NCBI GenBank assembly: GCA_019636195.1
Contig: JAHBYA010000002.1
Coordinates: 206,311 to 270,310, forward strand
Direction of reading: 5' to 3'
DNA: 64,000 nucleotides
Source: Planctomycetota bacterium
GTDB lineage: Bacteria; Planctomycetota; UBA8742; UBA2392
Below, piece by piece: positions 24,164 through 31,124 of this stretch. Every line of letters starts with the position of its first letter. Position 1 is the stretch's first letter. Below the pieces are notes generated by a model. It worked only from the letters and a program-made list of their open reading frames with translations, was not told the origin of the DNA and did no database searches. A program made the position numbers and the translations under genes.

Positions 24164-24688
24164 TTAGGCCTTGCCCTTTCCGTGGCGCTTGACTTCGGCC
24201 TTAAGGGCGCGCGACTTGGCCTTCAGGCGCTGGGCCACCAGTTCAGGCACAAAGCGGCTGATGTCGCCATCAAGGGCCGCCGCCTCGCGGATCAGTCGTG
24301 ACGAGATAAAGCTCTCGTCCAAGCTGGCGCAGACAAAGACGGTCTCAATCTCGGGCGCGAAAGTGCGGTTGGCGTAGGCCATCTGCACTTCGTTTTCATA
24401 GTCGCTGAAGGTGCGCAAGCCGCGCAGGATCACCTTGCCGCCCAGGCCGCGCACATAATCAACCACCATGCCCGTGAAGCTTTCGACGCGCACATTGGGC
24501 AGGTCGGACGTGACCAGCCTGAGCATCTCGACGCGCTCTTCCACGCTGAACAGCGGCGTCTTTGAAATGTTCACCGCGCACGCAACTACAAGCTGTTCAA
24601 ACAGCGCCGCCCCGCGCCGGATCACGTCCACGTGGCCGTTGGTGCAGGGGTCAAAGGTGCCCGGATAGATCGCAAGTCGGTGTGGCAT
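24164..24688 (-). CDS. coaD: Phosphopantetheine adenylyltransferase
   Basis: 174 residues. The nucleotidyltransferase HxGH-type motif is TNGHVDV within AIYPGTFDPCTNGHVDVI, followed by KTPLFSVEERVEM, the conserved GLRTFSDYENEVQMA and VFVCASLDESFISSRLIREAA. It catalyses the penultimate step of coenzyme A synthesis (4'-phosphopantetheine plus ATP to dephospho-CoA). The Lys/Arg-rich C-terminal tail is longer than in E. coli. It lies upstream of sucC on the same strand with a 60-bp gap. Confidence 0.96.
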   Translation of the reverse strand: MPHRLAIYPGTFDPCTNGHVDVIRRGAALFEQLVVACAVNISKTPLFSVEERVEMLRLVTSDLPNVRVESFTGMVVDYVRGLGGKVILRGLRTFSDYENEVQMAYANRTFAPEIETVFVCASLDESFISSRLIREAAALDGDISRFVPELVAQRLKAKSRALKAEVKRHGKGKA

Positions 24689-24731
24689 TGCAGCACACTA
24701 TCATGTATTCCAGCGCGCTGGCAATTGAGCC

Positions 24732-24779
24732 GGTTGTGTAGCGCAGGCGCCTCGGCAGGCAAGGTGCCTGCGCTACAAC
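24732..24779. repeat. Intergenic palindrome (REP-like hairpin)
   Basis: Left arm GGTTGTGTAGCGCAGGC (24732-24748) pairs with GCCTGCGCTACAACC (24765-24779), with a two-base bulge and a 16-base loop. It stands alone between coaD and gpx. There is no T-run, so it looks more like a REP-type palindromic repeat than a terminator. No second copy was found in the window. Confidence 0.6.
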
Positions 24780-24810
24780 CTGCCAACCTGACCCATCGCC
24801 GGAGACGCCC

Positions 24811-25281
24811 ATGTCGCTGTATGACCTCTCGATCAACACGCTTGAGGGCAAGCCCGCCGATCTCTCCTCTTACAAGGGCAAAGTCGCGCTGGTCGTGAAC
24901 GTGGCCAGCGCATGCGGGCTTACTCCGCACTACACCGGCCTGCAAAAGTTGCACGACGAACTTGCGGCCAGGAGTTTTACGGTGCTGGGCTTTCCGTCCA
25001 ACCAGTTCGGGGCGCAGGAGCCGGGCAGCGCCGCGCAGATTCGCGAGTTCTGCACCACCAGGTACGGCGTCACGTTTCCGTTGTTCGAGAAGATCGAGGT
25101 CAAGAAAGGTCCCAGCCAGCACCCCGTGTACCAGTTTCTGACCAGTTCGCACGCCGAGCCGAACTGGAACTTCACCAAGTACCTGATCAGCAAGGACGGC
25201 AACGTGATCAAGCGCTACGAGCCCACGACAACGCCCGACGACCCCGGCCTGTTGCAGGACATCGCCGACGCACTCGCCTAG
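24811..25281 (+). CDS. Glutathione peroxidase-family (thioredoxin-dependent) peroxidase
   Basis: 156 residues from ATG 24811. Motif NVASACGLTPHY carries the peroxidatic Cys; GFPSNQFGAQEPGS supplies the Gln, and NWNFTKYLI the Trp/Asn of the catalytic tetrad. No resolving Cys is obvious in the usual CGFT position; the remaining Cys is in REFCTTRYGVTFP, which could serve as resolving Cys in the thioredoxin-dependent type. It reduces H2O2 and lipid hydroperoxides in the cytoplasm. It stands alone and converges with rpiB. Confidence 0.93.
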   Translation: MSLYDLSINTLEGKPADLSSYKGKVALVVNVASACGLTPHYTGLQKLHDELAARSFTVLGFPSNQFGAQEPGSAAQIREFCTTRYGVTFPLFEKIEVKKGPSQHPVYQFLTSSHAEPNWNFTKYLISKDGNVIKRYEPTTTPDDPGLLQDIADALA

Positions 25282-25361
25282 ACTTTGTACAGGCTGCATC
25301 GGCAGCGCTTACGGCCGCCAGGAACAGGCACCTAGCACAAACTTTGAGGCCGGACCCCGCT

Positions 25362-25826
25362 TCACTCGCCGGGGGCCTCGATCTTCACGCTGCCATCGAT
25401 GTGGCCGATTTTCGCAACGCGCTCCTCGTGGCGGCCGCCCTCGAATTCGGTCTTCAGCCATGCCTCCAGCGCGTGCAGAACCACGTCCTCGCCCATGCTG
25501 CGCTGGCCAAAGCACGCGACATTCGCGTTGTTGTGCCGCCGCGACATCTCGGCTTCCCAAGCGTTGTGCACGACAACGGCGCGAATGCCCGGCACCTTGT
25601 TGGCGCTGATCGCCATGCCGATGCCGCTGCCGCACACCAGCACGCCGCGCTGCGCATCGCCGCGGGCCACCACAGCCGCCACCCGCTTTGCGAAATCGGG
25701 GTAGTCCACGCGCTGCTCGTCCAGCGGGCCCTCGTCGATCACCTGGTGGCCCTGCTTGTGCAGCCAGGTTGCAATCGCATCCTTCAGTCGAAACCCGGCG
25801 TGGTCGCTGCCGATGGCAATCATCAT
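25362..25826 (-). CDS. rpiB: Ribose-5-phosphate isomerase B
   Basis: 154 residues. The RpiB/LacAB family motifs are complete: GSDHAGFRLKD at the N-terminus with catalytic-site Asp/His, VLVCGSGIGMAISANK with the catalytic Cys, and RRHNNANVACFG. It interconverts ribose-5-phosphate and ribulose-5-phosphate. Its start overlaps the stop of the TsaC-phosphatase fusion gene by four bases. The same neighbours, a Sua5-type gene, a low-molecular-weight phosphatase gene and rpiB, are clustered in Bacillus (ywlC, ywlE, ywlF), so the order is ancient. Confidence 0.95.
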   Translation of the reverse strand: MMIAIGSDHAGFRLKDAIATWLHKQGHQVIDEGPLDEQRVDYPDFAKRVAAVVARGDAQRGVLVCGSGIGMAISANKVPGIRAVVVHNAWEAEMSRRHNNANVACFGQRSMGEDVVLHALEAWLKTEFEGGRHEERVAKIGHIDGSVKIEAPGE

Positions 25827-26878
25827 GGCGTTTCTCCTTCACCGCAGAACAGCGCGTTGAACTGCCGTTGCATCTCCGTGTTGCCGGCCCAGCGCGCCAG
25901 CAGGTCGCGACGCATTGCCTCAATGACCTGCCGGGCTGCCCGCGCGTAAACTCCGGGCGGCTTGCCCATGGGGTCGTCAATCTGCCATTGCAGCACTTCG
26001 CCGGCCGCGAACTCCTGCACCTCAGCGACCACATCATCGCCCATGCTGACGCAAAGCGGCGGCAGGACATCCGGGTCAAAGACCTGCGGCGTGTGGCTCG
26101 CCAGCGAAGCATTGTAGCGCATGGCGGTCTGCTGCATGTCGGGCGGGCTGCGCCGCTCTGCCCGTGCGATCAACCCGCTGCTGCTGGGCGCGTACGCGGG
26201 CACAAAGTCGCGCACCTGGCGCATCAGCCAGTTCTGCATGGCCTCAATCAATCGGTGCGCGAACGCGCTGCGATTCAGGTTGCCCAGACACACAAAGTGC
26301 ACAGGACGCGTGAACATCTGCGCCAACTTGTCGCGGCTGGCGGCGCCCATGCGCAATATCTCAAGGCCGCTCGGCAACAGGCGGACGACACTGCTGGCGG
26401 GGCGCTCCGGAAGTTCACCGCCGTCCAGCACTGCATCCAGCGGCATCTGCGCGATGCGGGCGGGGTCGCGCAGCGGCGGCTGGCCGTGCTCGTTGGCGCT
26501 GGTGGCGATCACGGGCAGGCCCGCAAGTTCAAGCAGCCGTGAGCCCAGCGGGTGCTGCACAACGCGCACGCCCAGGCCTGTATCCTTCCGTGCGACGACC
26601 ACGGTGGCGCCGTTGGGAGTAAGCGCGCGCACGGCAAACTCCTCGGCGGGCAGTAGCGGGCCCGCGGTGCGGATCGCGGTGTCAACGCTGCCGGCATGCA
26701 GGGAAAACCCTTCGCTGCGGCCGCCCTTGAATGCCTTGAGCTTGTCATTGCCGAAAGCAACGTCGGCAGCGGCTGCCACGCCGTAAACCGTGTCAGTCGG
26801 GAAACCGACCAGCGCGCCCTCGCGAATCAACTGCGCGGCGAGTTCAAGCTGGTCCGGTTGCAGAACCCTTGCCGGCAT
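25823..26878 (-). CDS. Fusion of TsaC/Sua5-like threonylcarbamoyl-AMP synthase and low-molecular-weight protein phosphatase
   Basis: 351 residues from ATG 26878. Residues 5-180 are a YrdC/Sua5 domain: GFPTDTVYGV, KAFKGGRSEGFSLH in place of the KxRxxxKPL substrate loop, LTPNGATVVV and VIATSANEHGQP. This domain makes the threonylcarbamoyl adenylate used for t6A37 of tRNAs. Residues 192-335 are a low-molecular-weight phosphatase: the P-loop VCLGNLNRSA has Cys197 and Arg203 (C-x5-R), and Asp302-Pro303 in IDDPMG is the general acid. The residue three after Gly in the P-loop is not the Thr that marks protein-arginine phosphatases, so a tyrosine-type specificity is more likely. The start lies inside the end of pssA (35-bp overlap). 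Confidence 0.88.
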   Translation of the reverse strand: MPARVLQPDQLELAAQLIREGALVGFPTDTVYGVAAAADVAFGNDKLKAFKGGRSEGFSLHAGSVDTAIRTAGPLLPAEEFAVRALTPNGATVVVARKDTGLGVRVVQHPLGSRLLELAGLPVIATSANEHGQPPLRDPARIAQMPLDAVLDGGELPERPASSVVRLLPSGLEILRMGAASRDKLAQMFTRPVHFVCLGNLNRSAFAHRLIEAMQNWLMRQVRDFVPAYAPSSSGLIARAERRSPPDMQQTAMRYNASLASHTPQVFDPDVLPPLCVSMGDDVVAEVQEFAAGEVLQWQIDDPMGKPPGVYARAARQVIEAMRRDLLARWAGNTEMQRQFNALFCGEGETP

Positions 26879-27896
26879 CCTTGCCTTTGTCGCGGGCCAT
26901 CTCTTCGTTGCGGCGGCGGCGGCGCTCGGCGATGGCCAGCCGTCGGCCAAGTACTCCCCGGCCGCGCAGGAAACGATATGCAAAGTAAATCGGTCCCGAA
27001 AGCACATACCCGAGCATCAGCGCGGGCACCATCAGCTTCCAGTAGTCAATGAAGATGACGACCAGCACCACCACCAGCATCACGAACACAAGTGTGCGCA
27101 GGCTTTGCTTGCGCGAGACCAGCCGGTTGAAGGCGTGCACATAGCGTATGCGCGTAACCATCATCAGGCCGATGAATGCGCCAACCGCGGGGATTGCAAC
27201 GCGAAGGATCCAGGGAAATGGCTGCTCGTCGAACCAGCTGAACTTGTCATAGAACCATGTGCAGCCCAGCATCAATGCACAGACGCTGGCGGCGGCAGCG
27301 GGGCTGGGCAACCCATGAAACACGGTGTGATCGTCGTCTTCGGCGGTCTCAACATTGAAGCGCGCCAGGCGCAGAATCGCGCAGCAGGCGTACAGCCCGC
27401 ATACGGCCCACAACAGCTTGGTGTCAAAGGGCAGGGCGAACGGCGGCCGGGCAAAGAAGAACTCGCCGCCCACGCGCAACATCATGGCGGGCGCAACGCC
27501 GAAGGTCACGGCGTCGCACAGGCTGTCCAGCTCAGCGCCGAAGCGGCCGGTGGTGGCCGTCATGCGCGCGACCTTGCCATCCATCGCGTCAAACAGCATG
27601 CCGCCGCCGACCAGCAGCGAAGCGTAGCCGATGCGCAACGTGACTTCCGGAAAGTCGCCGGTGGCCAGCGCGGCATAGGCCTTGGCAAGCTCAATCAGCG
27701 CCGCCACGCCGCAGATCGCGTTGCCGAGCGTCAGCGCCGACGGCAGCACCGCCAGCCCGGGCATACGCTGGCGCTTGCGGCGGCGCGAGGTGTTGGTCGC
27801 GATCAGCCGCTGCGAGTCGCCGGATGCGTCAAGCTGAATCAGCCGACCGCTGGCGGTCTGCGTCTGCTCTTCGCCGGGGCGTTCTTGCGGGTTCAT
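26844..27896 (-). CDS. pssA: CDP-diacylglycerol-serine O-phosphatidyltransferase
   Basis: 350 residues from ATG 27896; the frame continues upstream but the ATGA overlap with the preceding gene argues for this start. The CDP-alcohol phosphotransferase motif is exact: DGKVAR, eight residues, G, three, D, three, D (DAMDGKVAR..., GAELDSLCD). It is embedded in about eight transmembrane segments, with the N-terminal LPSALTLGNAICGV. It makes phosphatidylserine, which psd in the same operon decarboxylates to phosphatidylethanolamine. A basic N-terminal extension of 50 residues and an Arg/Lys-rich tail are longer than in Bacillus PssA. Confidence 0.93.
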   Translation of the reverse strand: MNPQERPGEEQTQTASGRLIQLDASGDSQRLIATNTSRRRKRQRMPGLAVLPSALTLGNAICGVAALIELAKAYAALATGDFPEVTLRIGYASLLVGGGMLFDAMDGKVARMTATTGRFGAELDSLCDAVTFGVAPAMMLRVGGEFFFARPPFALPFDTKLLWAVCGLYACCAILRLARFNVETAEDDDHTVFHGLPSPAAAASVCALMLGCTWFYDKFSWFDEQPFPWILRVAIPAVGAFIGLMMVTRIRYVHAFNRLVSRKQSLRTLVFVMLVVVLVVIFIDYWKLMVPALMLGYVLSGPIYFAYRFLRGRGVLGRRLAIAERRRRRNEEMARDKGKDAGKGSATGPA

Positions 27897-29092
27897 TCGC
27901 TTTGCGGCTCCCAGCCCATTTCTTTCAACACCACTGTGGCGGCTTCGCAGGCCGCCGGGGCGCCGATGATCATGACTCGCGCGCCACACGACAACACGCG
28001 CGCATCGTGGCCCTGGCGGTCCAGTTGTGTCTCCAGCGCGATGGTGACCACGTCAACGCCGCCATGATCGCGCAGGCCGCCATCAAAGCCGTCCTGGCGG
28101 TTGGGCTGCGTGCGCTGGCGCTGGTATGCAGTATCGAGCTTCTTCAGCAGATCGGCAACGTCATACACGCGCACGCCGCCGCCGCGGTACATCGGCGGAT
28201 AGCCGATATGCACCACGCCATGGGCAAAGCCAACCGCGGCATCCGCGGCAAAGTACTCAAGTACTTTGCTCAACTGGTCTTCGTGCGAGCCCTCGAAGCT
28301 GAACTCGATGTGCTCGTCGTGCGCCTGTTGCGCAAACGGCGCACTGAGCACAAAGTCAACCTGCGCGGCTTTGCAGATGGCCGCAATCACGCTGGCCAGC
28401 GGACGTTCGTCGGCTTCTGATTCTCCCTGCTTGTCGCGCAACGCACCGGCCTGCGCCAGCGCCGCCTTCAGGTACGCTGAGTCGCCGCCACCCGGCGTGA
28501 TCATCAACTGCAGCACCTCCGCAATCAGCGCCTGAATCTCAAGGTCGGCAGCAAACAACACCCGGTCGCCGACCACCGCGGCTTCTTCGTACTCGCCGGC
28601 GATTTCACGCAGCATCTGCTCAAGCACAAATGCAATGTGCTCGGCGGCGGTTGCCTTCTGGCGTTCCTGACCCGGGCTCAGCTTGCGTTCGGGCTCGCCG
28701 TACTGGTTGATGTAATCGACAAAACGCCCGCACAGCACGCTTACATCGTAGCCCTTCGTCGCCTGGTGCGCGCCCGGCCGCTCTTCCTCGCGCACCACAA
28801 GCCGTTTGCCGGCCACACGCACAAACAAGCCGCTGGCAACCGACAACAGGTGCGCCGCACGACCGCGATCCACCTGCTTTGCGCTCAGCCAGACCGGCGC
28901 CGCCATGTCCGGCGGTTCGCGCCCGAGATCAAGCTCAAGGTTTGCAGCCTTGGCAAACTCGGCAAGCACAATGTCGGCTGGCACACCCAGATACTCAAGG
29001 TCGTGCAGTACAACGGGCACCTTGACCTGCGGCTGGGCGGTGGCCGTCACGAACAGCAGGCACGCGGCCAGCGCCGCAAACAGCAATTTCAT
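27893..29092 (-). CDS. Secreted secretin-N-domain-like protein A (paralogue of next gene)
   Basis: 399 residues with a signal peptide (LFAALAACLLFVTATAQ). Three segments can be recognised. Residues 30-105 look like an N0/STN domain (VLAEFAKAANLELDLG, ..LLSVASGLFVRVAGKRLVV). A second N0-like unit is at about 225-300 (LASVIAAICKAAQVDFVLS, KVLEYFAADAAVGFAHGVVHIG). A C-terminal N1/KH-like unit is at 310-395 (VRVYDVADLLKKLD, VTIALETQLDRQGHDARVL, GARVMIIGAP). The same layout is in the neighbour at 29089-30297. Such domains normally precede the pore of secretins, which is absent here. It overlaps pssA and its neighbour by four bases on each side. Confidence 0.7.
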   Translation of the reverse strand: MKLLFAALAACLLFVTATAQPQVKVPVVLHDLEYLGVPADIVLAEFAKAANLELDLGREPPDMAAPVWLSAKQVDRGRAAHLLSVASGLFVRVAGKRLVVREEERPGAHQATKGYDVSVLCGRFVDYINQYGEPERKLSPGQERQKATAAEHIAFVLEQMLREIAGEYEEAAVVGDRVLFAADLEIQALIAEVLQLMITPGGGDSAYLKAALAQAGALRDKQGESEADERPLASVIAAICKAAQVDFVLSAPFAQQAHDEHIEFSFEGSHEDQLSKVLEYFAADAAVGFAHGVVHIGYPPMYRGGGVRVYDVADLLKKLDTAYQRQRTQPNRQDGFDGGLRDHGGVDVVTIALETQLDRQGHDARVLSCGARVMIIGAPAACEAATVVLKEMGWEPQSE

Positions 29093-30297
29093 TTGCCGGT
29101 CCTTTCGGGTTCTTTCCAGCCAAGTTCGCGCAGTATGCGCGCTGCGGCGTCAATGATGTCGCTGCCGCCCATCACGACCACGCGCGCGCCGTAAGCGATG
29201 ACCTGCGGGTTGTAACCCGCGCTTTCCAGCTGCTGCTCCAGGGCATCTACGATCACGCTGACGCCGCCGCGCGCCTTCAGCGTAAGCTCTTCGGGGTTGT
29301 CGGCGCCGTCGGCCATTTCCTTGTATTGCTTGTCCAGGTCCGCCAGCAACTGGTCCATGGCGAACACGCGGTACGTGGGCGTGCCGGCATAATGCATCTG
29401 GTGCAGGCGCATCGCGCCGTGGCGGGCATCCACGTAAAAGCCGTGCTCGTCGCCCAGCATGCGCAGAATCTCGTTGGGCGCGGCGTCCATGCTGGCGACG
29501 GCGGCGTCATCGTCCAGAAACACAGATTGCAGCACCGAGTTGTGCAGATACACGGGTGTCGGCATTTTCTCGAACAACCGCCAAAGCGCCGCCCCCAGCG
29601 TGATATCGCGGGGCAGGCCGCGCGGGGCTGTGCGCTCAAGGCTGGCGCGGTTGGCGCGGTCGGCGGCCAGCGCCCCGCTTTCGCCGCCCTTGTCGCCCGC
29701 CAGCAGCGTCAGCAGCTCTTCAATGTTCTTGAGCTCGGGGCCTGAGCGCGTGAACACCAGCCGAGTACCGACCGCGCTGCCGCCGTCAATGCTGGTTTCG
29801 CCTTCAAGCACACGCTGTACGACATCGAGCAGAATCTCTGAGGCCGCAATTCCCGCCTCAGCGGGCACGGGCCGGTCATAGCGTTTGCGATAGTCGCGAA
29901 AGGCGGTCGTCAGCGCTTTCACGTCAAAGCCGCGCACCTCCGGCTTGATCGTGACGCCGCCGGCAGGCCTTACGCGCAGCGCGCGCGCCTCGTGGTCCAG
30001 CAGCAGCGTGATTGCGCCTGACTCACTTACCAGCCGCAGCGCAAGTTCCGGCTTGACCTTGCGGGCGAGCACCCAGACCGGCTCTTCCAGTTCGTCGCTG
30101 TCTTCGAGACCGCCCAGGTCAAGACGAACGCCCAATTGCCCCGCAAGGTCGGTCAACGAAGTCCCCAGCGGCGCGCCTGGATACACGCAGTCAACGGTGT
30201 CCGGGACGGGCGCGTCCTGTGCTTGTTGCGTGTGCGTGGCCAGCAGCAGGCCGCAGGCAAGCGCGACAACGCAAACCACCAATCTTCGCACGGCCAT
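29089..30297 (-). CDS. Secreted secretin-N-domain-like protein B (paralogue of previous gene)
   Basis: 402 residues from ATG 30297, with GAGGTG just upstream in the psd stop region. A signal peptide (VVCVVALACGLLLATHT) precedes a first N0/STN-like unit (LTDLAGQLGVRLDLGG, LRLVSESGAITLLLDHEARALRV). A second follows at about 230-310 (LGAALWRLFEKMPTPVYLH, ILRMLGDEHGFYVDARHGAMRL). The closing KH-like unit has YRVFAMDQLLADLDKQY, VDALEQQLESAGYNPQVI and GARVVVMGGSDIID. The C-terminal 90 residues align well by eye with the paralogue (GARV, ILRELGW / VLKEMGW). It sits six bases behind psd, so envelope function linked to phosphatidylethanolamine is plausible. Confidence 0.7.
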   Translation of the reverse strand: MAVRRLVVCVVALACGLLLATHTQQAQDAPVPDTVDCVYPGAPLGTSLTDLAGQLGVRLDLGGLEDSDELEEPVWVLARKVKPELALRLVSESGAITLLLDHEARALRVRPAGGVTIKPEVRGFDVKALTTAFRDYRKRYDRPVPAEAGIAASEILLDVVQRVLEGETSIDGGSAVGTRLVFTRSGPELKNIEELLTLLAGDKGGESGALAADRANRASLERTAPRGLPRDITLGAALWRLFEKMPTPVYLHNSVLQSVFLDDDAAVASMDAAPNEILRMLGDEHGFYVDARHGAMRLHQMHYAGTPTYRVFAMDQLLADLDKQYKEMADGADNPEELTLKARGGVSVIVDALEQQLESAGYNPQVIAYGARVVVMGGSDIIDAAARILRELGWKEPERTGK

Positions 30298-30303
30298 ATC
30301 ACC

Positions 30304-31023
30304 TCACTTTGCGGCGGCGGCTTCGTCCTGCGCAATGACGGGAGCGCCCTGCCGCAGCTTGACGGTGGCGACGATTGTGCCGCCGCCTTTGACCTTGTCG
30401 CCGACCTTGACCTTCCAATCCACATCGAAGTCGTTGTCGAAATAGAGTTCCGTGCGGCTGCCGAACTTGAGCATGCCGAAACGCTCGCCGCGGGCGACTT
30501 TGTCGCCCACCTTGATCGGGCACACAATGCGGCGCGCGATCAAGCCCGTAATCTGGCGCACGTAGTAGCGCGGGCCCCACTTGCTTCTGAAACCGAGGTT
30601 CTGGGCCTCGTTCAGGATGCTGCACTCCGGGTCGCGGGCGTCCAGGTACTCACCGTCCTGGTGGCGCGAGTACTCAAGCTCGCCGTCCAGGGGCGCGCGG
30701 TTTACGTGCACGTCAAAGACGCTCAGAAAGATCCCGATGCCCTGGTGCCTGCCTTGCAGGTATTCAGAAAGCTCCTTCTCGCCCACATCCGTGACAGTGC
30801 CGTCCGCGGGGCTGACAACCGTGAACTCATCGCCGGGCAAGGGCCGGTCAGGATCGCGAAAGAAGTTGAGGTTGAACCCGGTAAGAAACAGCGGGATCAC
30901 CCCCACGGCCCAAAGGGCGGGATGCACAAACCACGCCAATGCCCATACGCCGACCCAAAGCACAGCCGGGATGGCAAAGCCAAACAGGAAAAGTTCACGC
31001 AGGCCGTATTTGGTGAATGGCAT
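30304..31023 (-). CDS. psd: Phosphatidylserine decarboxylase (short bacterial type)
   Basis: 239 residues from ATG 31023. Motifs: NFFRDPDRPLP, SPADGTVTDVGE, FLSVFDVHVNRAPLDGELEY, and the self-cleavage Ser189 in MLKFGSRTEL, where the proenzyme splits and forms the pyruvoyl cofactor. Two N-terminal helices anchor it to the membrane. It converts phosphatidylserine to phosphatidylethanolamine. It is the first gene of a six-gene overlapping operon that also contains pssA, so both steps of the pathway are co-transcribed even though two unknown secreted proteins lie between them. Confidence 0.93.
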   Translation of the reverse strand: MPFTKYGLRELFLFGFAIPAVLWVGVWALAWFVHPALWAVGVIPLFLTGFNLNFFRDPDRPLPGDEFTVVSPADGTVTDVGEKELSEYLQGRHQGIGIFLSVFDVHVNRAPLDGELEYSRHQDGEYLDARDPECSILNEAQNLGFRSKWGPRYYVRQITGLIARRIVCPIKVGDKVARGERFGMLKFGSRTELYFDNDFDVDWKVKVGDKVKGGGTIVATVKLRQGAPVIAQDEAAAAK

Positions 31024-31082
31024 GGCGGAAGGGTAACAGAAGAAGGCCGCAATAAAACAGGCGGCTGTGTGTGCAAAGCACT

Positions 31083-31118
31083 CCGTCGCTTGCGTTTCGG
31101 GCTACTGTTTCTTGGTTT
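31083..31118 (-). repeat. Dispersed 36-bp repeat, left copy of an inverted pair
   Basis: The + strand reads CCGTCGCTTGCGTTTCGG followed by GCTACTGTTTCTTGGTTT. This matches the reverse complement of 36140-36175 at 32 of 36 positions. It lies between psd and the first TPR gene, ending six bases before ATG 31125. Confidence 0.8.
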
Positions 31119-31124
31119 GTGTCT

